Source: Lysobacterales bacterium
GTDB taxonomy: Bacteria; Pseudomonadota; Gammaproteobacteria; Xanthomonadales; Xanthomonadaceae
Direction: 5' to 3'
Assembly (NCBI GenBank): GCA_016718605.1
Contig: JADKCY010000002.1
Span: 992,001-1,056,000 of the forward strand
DNA length: 64,000 bases
The notes beneath the pieces are model-generated. The model worked only from the letters and a program-made list of their open reading frames with translations, was not told the DNA's origin and did not search any database. Numbering within the stretch: position 1 is the stretch's first letter; each line of letters starts with the position of its first letter. A program made the translations under genes and the position numbers. Of this stretch, positions 1 through 8,800 are shown in pieces.

Positions 1-105
1 GCAAGCTGACCATAAAGGGCGTGCTTGAAACCCGGGCCGAATCTTGCCCGCGTGTCGCAAGAAATCAATGACTCTGACCGCATTGATCCGAATTCAATCG
101 TCACC

Positions 106-426
106 TCATTCGAAATAGCTCTCTCCCGAATCAAAGAAGAAATCGTACTTCTTAGACATCCCACGCAAAATTGGATCAACGTCAACCGCCAGCGCCAAAG
201 CTTGAAGTGTATCCGCCCCATACGCTAAATAGTCAGACTCTCCAAGTCCGAGAAAGACAACTCGGCAACATGCAGTTCCGCTGTCAATAGCAAAGGAGAC
301 ATCCGCCGCAGTAACCAAGTGTGGTGAATAAATCTGAACGGCAAATCGTTGCCGCTCACACTTGCCCTTTAGAGAAAACAAGAGTTCTCTCTCTGCAACA
401 ACAAAAGACTCAACCTCGCGCATCAT
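106..426 (-). CDS. Candidate immunity protein of the upstream RHS toxin
   Basis: A 106-residue soluble protein with no signal peptide or membrane segment. I chose the ATG at 426 because it overlaps the RHS stop codon as ATGA, which fits translational coupling; an in-frame ATG at 441 is the alternative. The N-terminus has an AERELLF-type start and the middle has a GADTLQALALAV stretch, a pattern I associate with small DUF6968-like proteins, but that match is from memory. Its place directly after the variable tip of an RHS protein is the usual place of a cognate immunity gene, so protection against the RHS C-terminal toxin is the inferred role. No catalytic motif is visible. Confidence 0.6.
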   Translation of the reverse strand: MMREVESFVVAERELLFSLKGKCERQRFAVQIYSPHLVTAADVSFAIDSGTACCRVVFLGLGESDYLAYGADTLQALALAVDVDPILRGMSKKYDFFFDSGESYFE

Positions 427-3400
427 TCGTACCCCATACATTGACGATATGTGGTGTTCGCAGCCTCAAAACACCTCATTCGACGCCTCCCCGTTAGACC
501 AGCACACGTGTTCAGGACGCTATCCTTCAAGGCTCTACAATGTCTTTCCCTTTCTTCTTCTGGTGTTTCAGTACACATGTCGATCAACGAACCAACTGCC
601 CCACCCAAAGCGCCACCGCCCGCGCAGCCAAGCGTTCCTCCAACCGCATATCCACCAGCAACACCTGCAGCAATGCCCGAACTAGAGCACACCACAGCTC
701 CCGGACCACAAGTCAATCCGGCACCACCACCAAGCGTACCGCCCCAAGCCGCACCGTAAAAACTGCCTGTTCCCCCGCCAATGACGCAACCAATTCTCTC
801 GCCCCATTCTCGGGCTGAGAGGCCGAGTGGATCAAGCCACACCAACGGGTTCCCGCCGACATATGCGAACGTATTGTATCCAGCAGCCAACCCAATCGGA
901 TCACTCTCAATATACCGCCCTGCGCTCGCCTCATAATCCCTAAAGTAGTTGTAATGCAGCCCCGACTCCGAGTCGAAATACTGGCCCGGGTAGCGCAGGT
1001 TGAAGGTCAGCGCTTGGCCGTCGCCGTCGGGGTCGGTTTGCGCGGGGTGTTGGCCGAAGGCGCTGGTTTCCAGCGGCCAGCGCCAGACAATGCTGTTGTT
1101 GGCGCTGGGGCGACTCAGGGCGCGTGGGGTGCCGAGGTGGTCGGTGTGGGCGTAGAGCAGTTCACCGGCGTAGGCATTGCTCTCCACTTTCATCATCTTG
1201 ACGCCGACCAGTTGATCGTCCAGCCACAGCAGGCGCTGTTCGGGTTTCAGGGTGCGGGTCAGGCCGACCGGCGGGACGTTGCCGGCTTGGATCAAGCGTC
1301 CGGCTTCGTCGTAGATAAAGCGCTGCACGGTCATGCCATTGGTCAGCGACTTTTCTTCGCGTTCGCCTCGGGCGTTGTAGGTGTTGGAATAGTAGGTGGT
1401 GCGGCCCATGCTGACGCGGCTCAGGCGATTGCGGCCGCTGTAGGTGTAGGTGACGCCGTCGCGCTGGGTGGTGTTGCCGACGTTGTCATAGTCGCGACTG
1501 ACGCCATTGATGCTCTGCAGGCGGTGACTGGTCGGCGGATAGGCATAGCTCTGCGCGGCGCCGCCGAGGTTGGCCGCGGTGCGATTGCCGGTGGCGTCGT
1601 AGTCGAAGTGTTCCAACACGCTGCTGCCTTGGCGGAGCTCGCTTAGACGATACAGCGGGTCGTAGCCGAACTGGTAGCTCTGCCCGCTGGTGATCAGGCC
1701 GGTGAAGTTGCCGACGTCATCGAGCGTGGCGTCCAAGTTGAGGGCGGCGCTGCTGATCGCGTCGATGGCGTAGTTCTGGTCCAGGGTGCGGGTCCATTGG
1801 CTGTTGTTGCCGAAGCTGAGTTGGGTCAGCGGGCCAAACGGGGCGTACTGCGCTTGGCTGACCACCGTCTCCAGCGTGAAGCCTGCCAAGGTATTGGCGC
1901 TACGGGTGGCATACACCACCTGGGTGATTTGACCGGCGCTGTTGCGGGTGTAGCGCAGCTCGTCGCCATCGGGGTAGATGACGGCGGCCAGTTGGTTGGC
2001 CAGTGTGTAGCGGTAGGCGACGCGGTAGCGCAGTTCGTTGGTGATGGGGGCACTGCCCGGTTGGCTTTCACTGCTGCGGATCTTTTCCAGCAGGTTGCCG
2101 CGGGCGTCGTAGCAATAGCTGACGCTGCCGAGGGCGTCGGTTTCGCGGGTGAGGCGTCCCACGCCATAGCTGTTCTGCGTGCACACCCCATTCGCTCCGC
2201 TGATGTCATACACGTGGCTCAGCACTTCGCTGTCGGCGGAATTGCTTTGGCTGAGCAGGCGATTGAGGGCGTCGTAGGTGGTGGTGGTGACCACGCCGCG
2301 CGCATCGGTCTGGGTCAGGCGGTTGCCTGCGGCATCGTAGGTGTAGCTGGTGGTGCCGGTATCCGGGCTGACGAGTTGGGTCAGGTTGCCAAGGCCGTCG
2401 TAGGTGTAGGTGGTTTCCAGGCCTTTCGGGTCGGTGACCTTGCGCAGGCGGTCCTGGGCGTCGTAGCTGTACTGGGTGCTGACGTTCAGGCCGCTGCTGG
2501 CATTGGCGTCGTAGTCCTGGATGGTTTTCTTCAGGCGATTCAGCGGGTCGTATTCCTGCCGTGTGTGGGTGCTCAGCGGGTCGATGAGGTCGGTGAGATT
2601 GCCGTTGGCGTCATAGCTGTGATCGGTCTCGGCCAGGTTGGCATCGATGCTGAGATCAAGCTGGCCCAACTGGTCGTAGATTCGACCCAGGGTTCGCTTC
2701 AACTGGCCCCCGGGATCGCGCGTGTTCTCGGCGGTGCGATGACCCGAGGCATCAAGCGTATAGTCGATGCGGTTGCCCAGACTGTCGGTAATACGCGTCA
2801 AACGCTGCGCGGCGTCATAGGTGTAGTCGAGATACACGCCATCGGGCGCGGTCACACGACTGACCAGACCGGCATCGTCATAACCGAGTGTGGTGATGGC
2901 ATCACCGGCATTCGGCACACCCGTCGGGTCGACTCGCACCGTGCTGGTTTGCAGCCAGCCGCGCAGGTGATAGGCCATATCGGTCAGTACGCCGTTCGCG
3001 TCTTTCAATCGGGTGACGCGACCAGCACTGTCGTAGCGGACGTACTCGGTAACTTGACCCAGCGCATTCGTGCGCTTCCACAAATCGCCCTTGCGATAGT
3101 TGCAGACACCATTGCTGGCACAACCCGCATCATTGGCCAGACGATAGCTGTAGGTAGTGGTGTCGACCACATCGGTGCGCGGACCATCTTCCATGCGCAA
3201 TTGCGCGACGAAGGCGCAGCCCGTGCTTGCGCCGTTGGCCACATCCGATGCGCTGCAATAGGTGTAGCTTGATCGACGGATATTGCCGGTCACCGGGTCG
3301 GTCTGCGTGCGGGTCAGCAGGTTGCGGCTTGCCGGGTCATAGGTGTAAGCGACCTGTTCTTCCAGCACACCAGCGCCTGTATTGCCGGGATCGCGGTAGA

Positions 3401-5480
3401 CGCGTCTTGCCAGCATCTGGCTGCTGACCGGGTCCCAATCCGTTTCGATACGCCGTTGTTCAGGCGTACCCAAGGCTTCCGTGCGACGGGTGACGCGGGC
3501 GTTGTTGCTGTCGTACTGCAGCTTGGTAATGCTGCCGCGCGCGTCTTCAATCTGCGTCAACCGATGCGAGACTGGATCGTACTGGTAGTGCCGCGTACCC
3601 GACAGATCGGTCTCGCTCTGCTTGTGCCGATAGGGTTCGGAGGCCTTATAGATGATCGTCTTGGTGTTGCCGAGTGCGTAGGTGACCGTGGAACTCTGGT
3701 CGCTGACATAGCTGACATCCACACGCCCATGATCGCCACCGTGCCAGCTCGAGATGGCACGACCCCAGTCATCGTATCGATACGTGGAGTAACGCTGCCC
3801 TCGTTCGTCCAGGACACCGGTAAGCCAATAACCAATGATGCCCGCTGGTGCTGTGCCGCCGACAAAGATGTTCGCTGACTCGTTGTACAGGTACTCCCGA
3901 GCGCTTGCGTCGGCAAACTCCAGCCGCGTGAGACGATGCGCGTTGTCGTACTCCATTGTCAGCAAAGGTGTGCCTGTGTTGCTGACGATACGGTCCAGCC
4001 AATAGTACGGGTTGCCCGAGTATTCGAATTGCACGTAACGACCACGACCATCGGTGACGCGTTCAATGCGCCAGAAGACTTCCGTCAGATGATTGCCGTT
4101 ACCGGTGGGTGCGACGCCAGGCGTCAGCTCATTCAACATGTAGCTGAGCGTCAGGGTCTTTGCAGGATCGGGATCGATGATTTGGACAAGACGCCCGGCC
4201 CGATCATAGATTTCGCGCACGCCGCTGCCGCGCGACAGCTCCCAACGCGGCGGCGTGCTACCCACGGCCGCGATGTAATTGAGCAGAACACCAACCGATT
4301 CCGTCGATTGGAAGACGCCCGTCAACGGTGCGCGATGTTTGAATACCTCAAGCTCAGCGCGTTCGTTCTGGACATAGATCGCCGACACGTCGGCGGTCGG
4401 CCGTGTTTCAACGCTGCTCATATGACCTGGCGCGGCCCACTCGGTAAGGATGCGCTTGGCGAAGGTGTGCGACCAGTTGCGATCAATGTAGCTGAAGGGG
4501 CGCGTCAAACGCATTGAGTTGTAATGCAAGTCGAGCGCGATTTCACCGTAGCGGAAGCCGGTCTCGTGGACCTGCTTGTTGCCATTGCTGGGAAAGCAGG
4601 GATTACCCTCGCCGGAACACGTGCCAGGGGTTTGGGTGAACGGCGGCTGGCCCACTAGGACCTTGCCGAACGGCACAACACATGCGCTACCCGTGGAACT
4701 GGCCCCTCCAGCAATCGCCGACCCGGCTGGGCAGGTCATGTCCTCGCGTTTGTCGATATTCCAGTCCCACGTAGCAACCGCTTCAAGTGCGGCGATTTCC
4801 GTTTCGGAATCGATGTGTGCGGGCAAGCCATCACAGGTTCCTGCGCTAATCGAGATCTTCGCGCCCCAGGTGCTGGACGTACTGGACGGCGGCGTGTAGG
4901 TCAGTGCACCGGATGATCCTCCGGCACCAACGACCGTTGGTGTTCCAAATGCAACCGTGGTCACCGGCTCACTTTGGCGCGCCCAGCAGAATGCGGGGCG
5001 GCTCGATGTCGCGTTGAGGTTCCAGGTGTTGTCGAACTGACACTTCACAAACGCGCTCAACGTGGCGGCACTGGCGCACGTGCCGCCCGGGCAGGCAGCT
5101 GCCACCGTCGCGCAGTTGGCATGCACATTCGTCGGCGGCCAGCCCTTAGTGTATAGCTTGTACGCTGTTGAAACGGTTGAGGCTGGCTGCTGCAGCACTG
5201 ACGAGTCGGGCGATAGCGCGCCATAAGGGCGATAGTCAAACGTGCCACTCACCGTACTAGAGACCGAGAAGTCGGAAGGAATCCAGAAGGCATATTCCAT
5301 AGTGGGCGAGAACGCGGCATGGACCTGAGCCTCAACCTCCTCTAGGGTTTTGCAACGCCCGTTCCCGTCCCGACTTGAATAGCCATAGAAGGACGATGCT
5401 GGAACCTCGGGCCCGCATTCGGCCAGCACTGGCGTGATGACGAGACTGGACAGAAGCAAGGTGACAAGCTTGGCATTCAT
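423..5480 (-). CDS. RHS/YD-repeat secreted protein with variable C-terminal tip
   Basis: A 1685-residue polymorphic-toxin-like protein. Residues 1-20 form a signal peptide ending near VLA, which sets the start at 5480; the frame is open to 5609 and an ATG at 5561 overlaps the previous gene's stop as ATGA, so translation could also begin there. An N-terminal region of about 300 residues is followed by a GNKQ...YNS segment that usually opens the RHS barrel, then dozens of YD repeats (YDxxGRL, YTYDAxGN). The conserved core end (GQYFDSESGLHYNYFRDY, GRYIESDPIG, DPLGLS) is intact. The last 130 residues are the variable tip: a Gly-rich, membrane-like stretch and then four cysteines each 11 residues apart. 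Family knowledge: the RHS shell encloses a toxic tip. The activity of this tip is not known to me. Confidence 0.9.
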   Translation of the reverse strand: MNAKLVTLLLSSLVITPVLAECGPEVPASSFYGYSSRDGNGRCKTLEEVEAQVHAAFSPTMEYAFWIPSDFSVSSTVSGTFDYRPYGALSPDSSVLQQPASTVSTAYKLYTKGWPPTNVHANCATVAAACPGGTCASAATLSAFVKCQFDNTWNLNATSSRPAFCWARQSEPVTTVAFGTPTVVGAGGSSGALTYTPPSSTSSTWGAKISISAGTCDGLPAHIDSETEIAALEAVATWDWNIDKREDMTCPAGSAIAGGASSTGSACVVPFGKVLVGQPPFTQTPGTCSGEGNPCFPSNGNKQVHETGFRYGEIALDLHYNSMRLTRPFSYIDRNWSHTFAKRILTEWAAPGHMSSVETRPTADVSAIYVQNERAELEVFKHRAPLTGVFQSTESVGVLLNYIAAVGSTPPRWELSRGSGVREIYDRAGRLVQIIDPDPAKTLTLSYMLNELTPGVAPTGNGNHLTEVFWRIERVTDGRGRYVQFEYSGNPYYWLDRIVSNTGTPLLTMEYDNAHRLTRLEFADASAREYLYNESANIFVGGTAPAGIIGYWLTGVLDERGQRYSTYRYDDWGRAISSWHGGDHGRVDVSYVSDQSSTVTYALGNTKTIIYKASEPYRHKQSETDLSGTRHYQYDPVSHRLTQIEDARGSITKLQYDSNNARVTRRTEALGTPEQRRIETDWDPVSSQMLARRVYRDPGNTGAGVLEEQVAYTYDPASRNLLTRTQTDPVTGNIRRSSYTYCSASDVANGASTGCAFVAQLRMEDGPRTDVVDTTTYSYRLANDAGCASNGVCNYRKGDLWKRTNALGQVTEYVRYDSAGRVTRLKDANGVLTDMAYHLRGWLQTSTVRVDPTGVPNAGDAITTLGYDDAGLVSRVTAPDGVYLDYTYDAAQRLTRITDSLGNRIDYTLDASGHRTAENTRDPGGQLKRTLGRIYDQLGQLDLSIDANLAETDHSYDANGNLTDLIDPLSTHTRQEYDPLNRLKKTIQDYDANASSGLNVSTQYSYDAQDRLRKVTDPKGLETTYTYDGLGNLTQLVSPDTGTTSYTYDAAGNRLTQTDARGVVTTTTYDALNRLLSQSNSADSEVLSHVYDISGANGVCTQNSYGVGRLTRETDALGSVSYCYDARGNLLEKIRSSESQPGSAPITNELRYRVAYRYTLANQLAAVIYPDGDELRYTRNSAGQITQVVYATRSANTLAGFTLETVVSQAQYAPFGPLTQLSFGNNSQWTRTLDQNYAIDAISSAALNLDATLDDVGNFTGLITSGQSYQFGYDPLYRLSELRQGSSVLEHFDYDATGNRTAANLGGAAQSYAYPPTSHRLQSINGVSRDYDNVGNTTQRDGVTYTYSGRNRLSRVSMGRTTYYSNTYNARGEREEKSLTNGMTVQRFIYDEAGRLIQAGNVPPVGLTRTLKPEQRLLWLDDQLVGVKMMKVESNAYAGELLYAHTDHLGTPRALSRPSANNSIVWRWPLETSAFGQHPAQTDPDGDGQALTFNLRYPGQYFDSESGLHYNYFRDYEASAGRYIESDPIGLAAGYNTFAYVGGNPLVWLDPLGLSAREWGERIGCVIGGGTGSFYGAAWGGTLGGGAGLTCGPGAVVCSSSGIAAGVAGGYAVGGTLGCAGGGALGGAVGSLIDMCTETPEEERERHCRALKDSVLNTCAGLTGRRRMRCFEAANTTYRQCMGYE

Positions 5481-5557
5481 AAGACTGTGCATTCCGCTGA
5501 CATGGGACAAGGTCGCTGACAGCGACACGGACCGAAGCTCAAGAAGAAAAGTGGTGA

Positions 5558-6724
5558 TCATGGATTGCCACAACCCGCAGGCTTGGGCAGCAAGGTGGTG
5601 ATCGCGCAAGCATTTGCCGTTCGATAGCCAATCGATGCTTGGTGCTGGCCAGGGCTGCCGCGCACCTTGAACGCGCAGTTCGCCGTGGGAACGGTAGCCA
5701 GCGTCGGATTGATGTTCACCAGGCCGCTCGCATTAAGCGTTACGGTCGCGACACCATTTATATTGGTTATGGCGGCGGCAGGATTGGGGGCAACCGTGGC
5801 CAATTGCGTGGTGCAGGTAACATCCACATACAGGCCGGACAGATCGGCGGCCGGACTCGAACTCAGGGTCGCAGTAATCGTCGAGATTTTTCCGGTCAAA
5901 TTGGTACTGGGGGATATGACAATGGTTGGGTCAACATTGACCCCCTGATAGTTGATGGTCTTTACCGACGTATTTGTACCGGCCAGATTGCGCGCGGTAA
6001 AAGTGCAGGTGGCAGCAGGTGTGCCACCCGCGAGCGGCACCACCAGCTTCTGCGCGTTGATGGTGAACTTCGCCTCACCGGCGAAGTCAGTCATCGCCGA
6101 GAGCGGCGAAACGCCCACAACCGCACCATTACTGGCCTGGCAACTCGCTGTCACCTCGATCAACCCGAAGCGTTCGCCGCTTGTTCCTGACGCAACTTGT
6201 GCGGTGATTACCCGGGTTCCAGTTTGGGTGATCGGCGAGGTAGACGGCGATAGCGTGAGCGTCGGGATGATTGGGACAACGAAACTTGCATAGTCACTGG
6301 GCGGCGGTAGCAATGTGCATGTTGGCACGCCATTGATCACATAACACGATGAAATAAGGATCTTGTTCGCCGTTGAATTACTCGGCACGTTGGATGTACG
6401 CAATGTCAGCGGAGTCGCGCATTGCGTGCCCGCTGCCTGGACGGGGGTATCATAAGAATTCGAGGTATGTAAAACGTTATTGAAATATATTCCAAAGCTT
6501 CCAGCCCGTACGATACTGAAATGAAAATAGTGTGGATACGGGCTGTTGGCCGCTGCGGGATCGCAAAGCGTCAGATTGAGCGACTGGTTTCCGGGGAGAT
6601 GGATCGCACGCGCACTTCCAACAACACCCATACCGATCACGGCCAAACATAGCAGCAACAGTTGACGAAGATGGCGAATCGAATTGTGCCCGGGGAGGTG
6701 ATGCGATAAAGAAGCGCGAGACAT
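5558..6724 (-). CDS. Secreted Ig-like repeat protein paired with RHS protein
   Basis: A 388-residue exported protein. The start at 6724 has an AAGGA site about 9 bases upstream and gives a signal peptide with a long hydrophobic core ending near ARA (about residue 40). After an N-terminal beta-rich domain of about 110 residues come two repeats of roughly 100 residues starting TLTLSPSTSPIT and TIVISPSTNLTG, each ending in a Cys-containing strand; these resemble invasin-type bacterial Ig-like (Big) domains. The stop overlaps an in-frame ATG of the RHS gene, so the two are very likely one operon. The stretch around 6440-6560 is more AT-rich than its neighbours, hinting at transfer. A surface or adhesin-like partner role is inference. 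Confidence 0.7.
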   Translation of the reverse strand: MSRASLSHHLPGHNSIRHLRQLLLLCLAVIGMGVVGSARAIHLPGNQSLNLTLCDPAAANSPYPHYFHFSIVRAGSFGIYFNNVLHTSNSYDTPVQAAGTQCATPLTLRTSNVPSNSTANKILISSCYVINGVPTCTLLPPPSDYASFVVPIIPTLTLSPSTSPITQTGTRVITAQVASGTSGERFGLIEVTASCQASNGAVVGVSPLSAMTDFAGEAKFTINAQKLVVPLAGGTPAATCTFTARNLAGTNTSVKTINYQGVNVDPTIVISPSTNLTGKISTITATLSSSPAADLSGLYVDVTCTTQLATVAPNPAAAITNINGVATVTLNASGLVNINPTLATVPTANCAFKVRGSPGQHQASIGYRTANACAITTLLPKPAGCGNP

Positions 6725-6847
6725 GTTGTGTATCCTTGGAAATATCGAGTAACGATGGCGACGATCAAGTAAGTCCGGCATGCGTGGTGAGCACAAAGTC
6801 ACTGCGCGCAAACGAGAGGCGCATTGGATCGCTTTCACGAAGTACCA

Positions 6848-6876
6848 CTAACATTCCCGCCATTTGCCAACGTCAA
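6848..6876 (-). promoter_or_regulatory. Possible sigma70 promoter of the RHS operon
   Basis: On the minus strand TTGACG (6876-6871) is followed after 17 bases by TGTTAG (6853-6848). The -35 is good and the -10 is poor. It would leave a leader of about 115 bases before the Ig-like gene. No other candidate stood out upstream of this operon. Confidence 0.25.
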
Positions 6877-7238
6877 CAACAAATAGTGACCGGGGCGACG
6901 ACGGAAATGCGACGACTTGAGGACAACATCACACCCCGCGCATTGCGCCGCATTTCATCCCCCCAAACTCCGAATCACGTCACATTTTTGACGTCACGTG
7001 ATTGACATGTGAAGAAGCCGAGATGACGGTTCAGGTTGGCGTGGATGACGGAACCGCTTCGTCCCGGTCCAGTTAGCGATGGCGGGTGGCCTTTGCGTTC
7101 AATCAGTTAGCGCACACCTGCCGCTGATTATCTGAAAATGGCGCACATCGACGGAGCGCCCCCACCACTGCTTGCACATCGTTGCCGAATGTTGCCGAGT
7201 GCCCGCCTGTGGAGCGGGCGAATACCGCTCAAGCCACT

Positions 7239-7337
7239 TCCTGATTGGCGCGATGTGTCAGCTCCCCTCGCCCTTTGTGGGAGAAGGGCAATAGCATTCG
7301 CTGCTCACGCAGGACTGACACATCGCGCTGATCAGGA
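7239..7337. repeat. Long inverted repeat (23-bp arms), REP/MITE-like
   Basis: The left arm at 7239-7261 and the right arm at 7315-7337 are complementary at 21 of 23 positions (inner part GCGCGATGTGTCAG / CTGACACATCGCGC). They flank a 53-base spacer that itself has a short CTCCC...GGGAG hairpin. No open frame spans it. The layout is that of a REP-like element or a tiny non-autonomous mobile element; a structured 3' UTR for the peptidase transcript is the alternative. Confidence 0.55.
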
Positions 7338-7381
7338 GCCACTGCGGTTTGCGATCCATTTGGGTCGCAATCGACCCTCGC

Positions 7382-8773
7382 TCAGTGCACCGCGCCCTCG
7401 AAGTTGTCGATCAGCAAGTCGCTGGCGATGGCTTGGTCTACCAGTACGGCCGTGTCCATTTTCAGGATGCCTCCGGCGACGGCTTCCGCGCGCAGCATGG
7501 CGGTGGGCAGGTCGCCGACGGAATGGTATTGCGGGTAGATGCCTGCGCCGTTTTCCCAGGTGAATACCGCGGGCACGCCTTGGCTCAAAAAATACCAGTG
7601 GTCGGAATAGGCTTGGGTGGCGGCGCTGGTGATCAGGTTCAATTCGGGCGCGTAGGTGGCGGCGGCCGTGGCATACACGGCCAGCAGGGCTTCCTGGGCG
7701 TTGTTGGTTTCCACCCGCGCATCCAGATTGTCCGACACGGCATGACCGATCATGTCGAGGTTGATCATGTGCTTGATCTGCGCCATGCGGCCTTCGGCGA
7801 TCAGATCCTGCACATAGCGCAGGCTGCCGACCAAGCCTTGTTCTTCGCCCGAGAAGCAGATGAAAAGCAGGCTTCGTTCGGTGGGCACGTTGCGGAACAC
7901 GCGAGCCAGTTCCAGTGCGCCCGCGCAGCCGGAGGCGTTGTCGTTGGCGCCGGGTTGCACATTGCTGACGCCATCGCAACGGACCGCGTTGCGGCTGTCG
8001 TAATGACCACCGATCACGATCCATTCGTCTGCCCGCCTGCCGCCACGCTTGAAGCCCCAAGGGTTATCGAGGGTGCGGTCAGGCAGGCTGGTTCCACAGG
8101 ATGAGCTGTTCAAGGTGTAGCTGTGGGTTCCCGTCTGCAGACCGGCATCGGAAAGGCGTTGCAACAGCCAATCGCGGGCGTGGGGCAATTCGTCGCTGAA
8201 GCTGTTGCGGTTGATCGCTGCCAATCCGCTGACATCCTCGAACCAGCGCGCAGCGTCGACTTTCGCCACGATGCGGGCGGTCGTGGGATTCGCGCCTTTG
8301 GCCTGATTCGCCAGAGCGGAATTGGCCGCCAGGCGCGCGACCACACCGTCCTCAGGCAAGGGTTCACCGATGATGGCCGCGCCCTTGGTGGCGCGCACCA
8401 ATGCGGGCGGACGACGCAGAATCTGGTAGCCGCCGACTACTGCCAGCGGCGTTTCCGGCGAATGCACGGTGCAGACGTGGTCGCGCACCACGATCTCATC
8501 GAAGGCCAGTCGCGCTGGCCCGGCGCGGGCGTCATCGCGAGCGAGCCAGCTCGGCAAAGACGCGTCCTGCACGCCCAGCAGCAGCTCGCTGCCGAACTCG
8601 GCATGCCACAGCACGCCCTCGGCATCGGTCAAGTCGCGCACGCCTTGTTCACCGAGTCCATGGGCATCGACGATCACCGTGGGTGACGCCACCGAGTGCA
8701 TCGGCTTGGCAATGACGGCTCCGCTCGCTATCGCGCCAAGACAACATCCCAGCCACGCCATTCGGATCTGCAT
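7382..8773 (-). CDS. Secreted M28-family zinc aminopeptidase
   Basis: A 463-residue exported metallopeptidase. The start at 8773 gives a signal peptide ending near VIAKP; the frame is open nine codons further. The catalytic domain occupies the C-terminal half and shows the M28 co-catalytic zinc ligands and acids: GGHYDS (His, Asp), PGANDNASG (bridging Asp), GEEQGLVGS (catalytic Glu and Glu ligand), NLDMIG (Asp) and YHSVGD (His). The N-terminal ~190 residues look like the propeptide/prodomain of leucyl-aminopeptidase-like enzymes. It probably removes N-terminal residues from extracellular peptides. It starts 27 bases after purD, but the two have no obvious functional link. Confidence 0.88.
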   Translation of the reverse strand: MQIRMAWLGCCLGAIASGAVIAKPMHSVASPTVIVDAHGLGEQGVRDLTDAEGVLWHAEFGSELLLGVQDASLPSWLARDDARAGPARLAFDEIVVRDHVCTVHSPETPLAVVGGYQILRRPPALVRATKGAAIIGEPLPEDGVVARLAANSALANQAKGANPTTARIVAKVDAARWFEDVSGLAAINRNSFSDELPHARDWLLQRLSDAGLQTGTHSYTLNSSSCGTSLPDRTLDNPWGFKRGGRRADEWIVIGGHYDSRNAVRCDGVSNVQPGANDNASGCAGALELARVFRNVPTERSLLFICFSGEEQGLVGSLRYVQDLIAEGRMAQIKHMINLDMIGHAVSDNLDARVETNNAQEALLAVYATAAATYAPELNLITSAATQAYSDHWYFLSQGVPAVFTWENGAGIYPQYHSVGDLPTAMLRAEAVAGGILKMDTAVLVDQAIASDLLIDNFEGAVH

Positions 8774-8800
8774 ATCGCCCCCGTATGCGCCGCAGCGCAA

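Larger units (their letters stand above)
6725..7381. other. 657-bp intergenic region, no gene
   Basis: The gap lies between the RHS operon promoter side and the 3' end of the M28 peptidase gene, and I find no credible coding frame. It is AT-richer near 6725-7000. It holds a small hairpin at 7201-7219 (GCCCGC/GCGGGC, 7-base loop) and the long inverted repeat listed separately. The hairpins lie just downstream of the peptidase stop and could end its transcript, but no T-run follows. Confidence 0.6.

Noticed and set aside
1797..3272. 491-codon plus-strand open frame, and similar long frames inside the RHS gene
   Set aside because: It is fully antisense to the YD-repeat region; its Ala/Gly/Val-rich text is a by-product of the repeated codons on the other strand.
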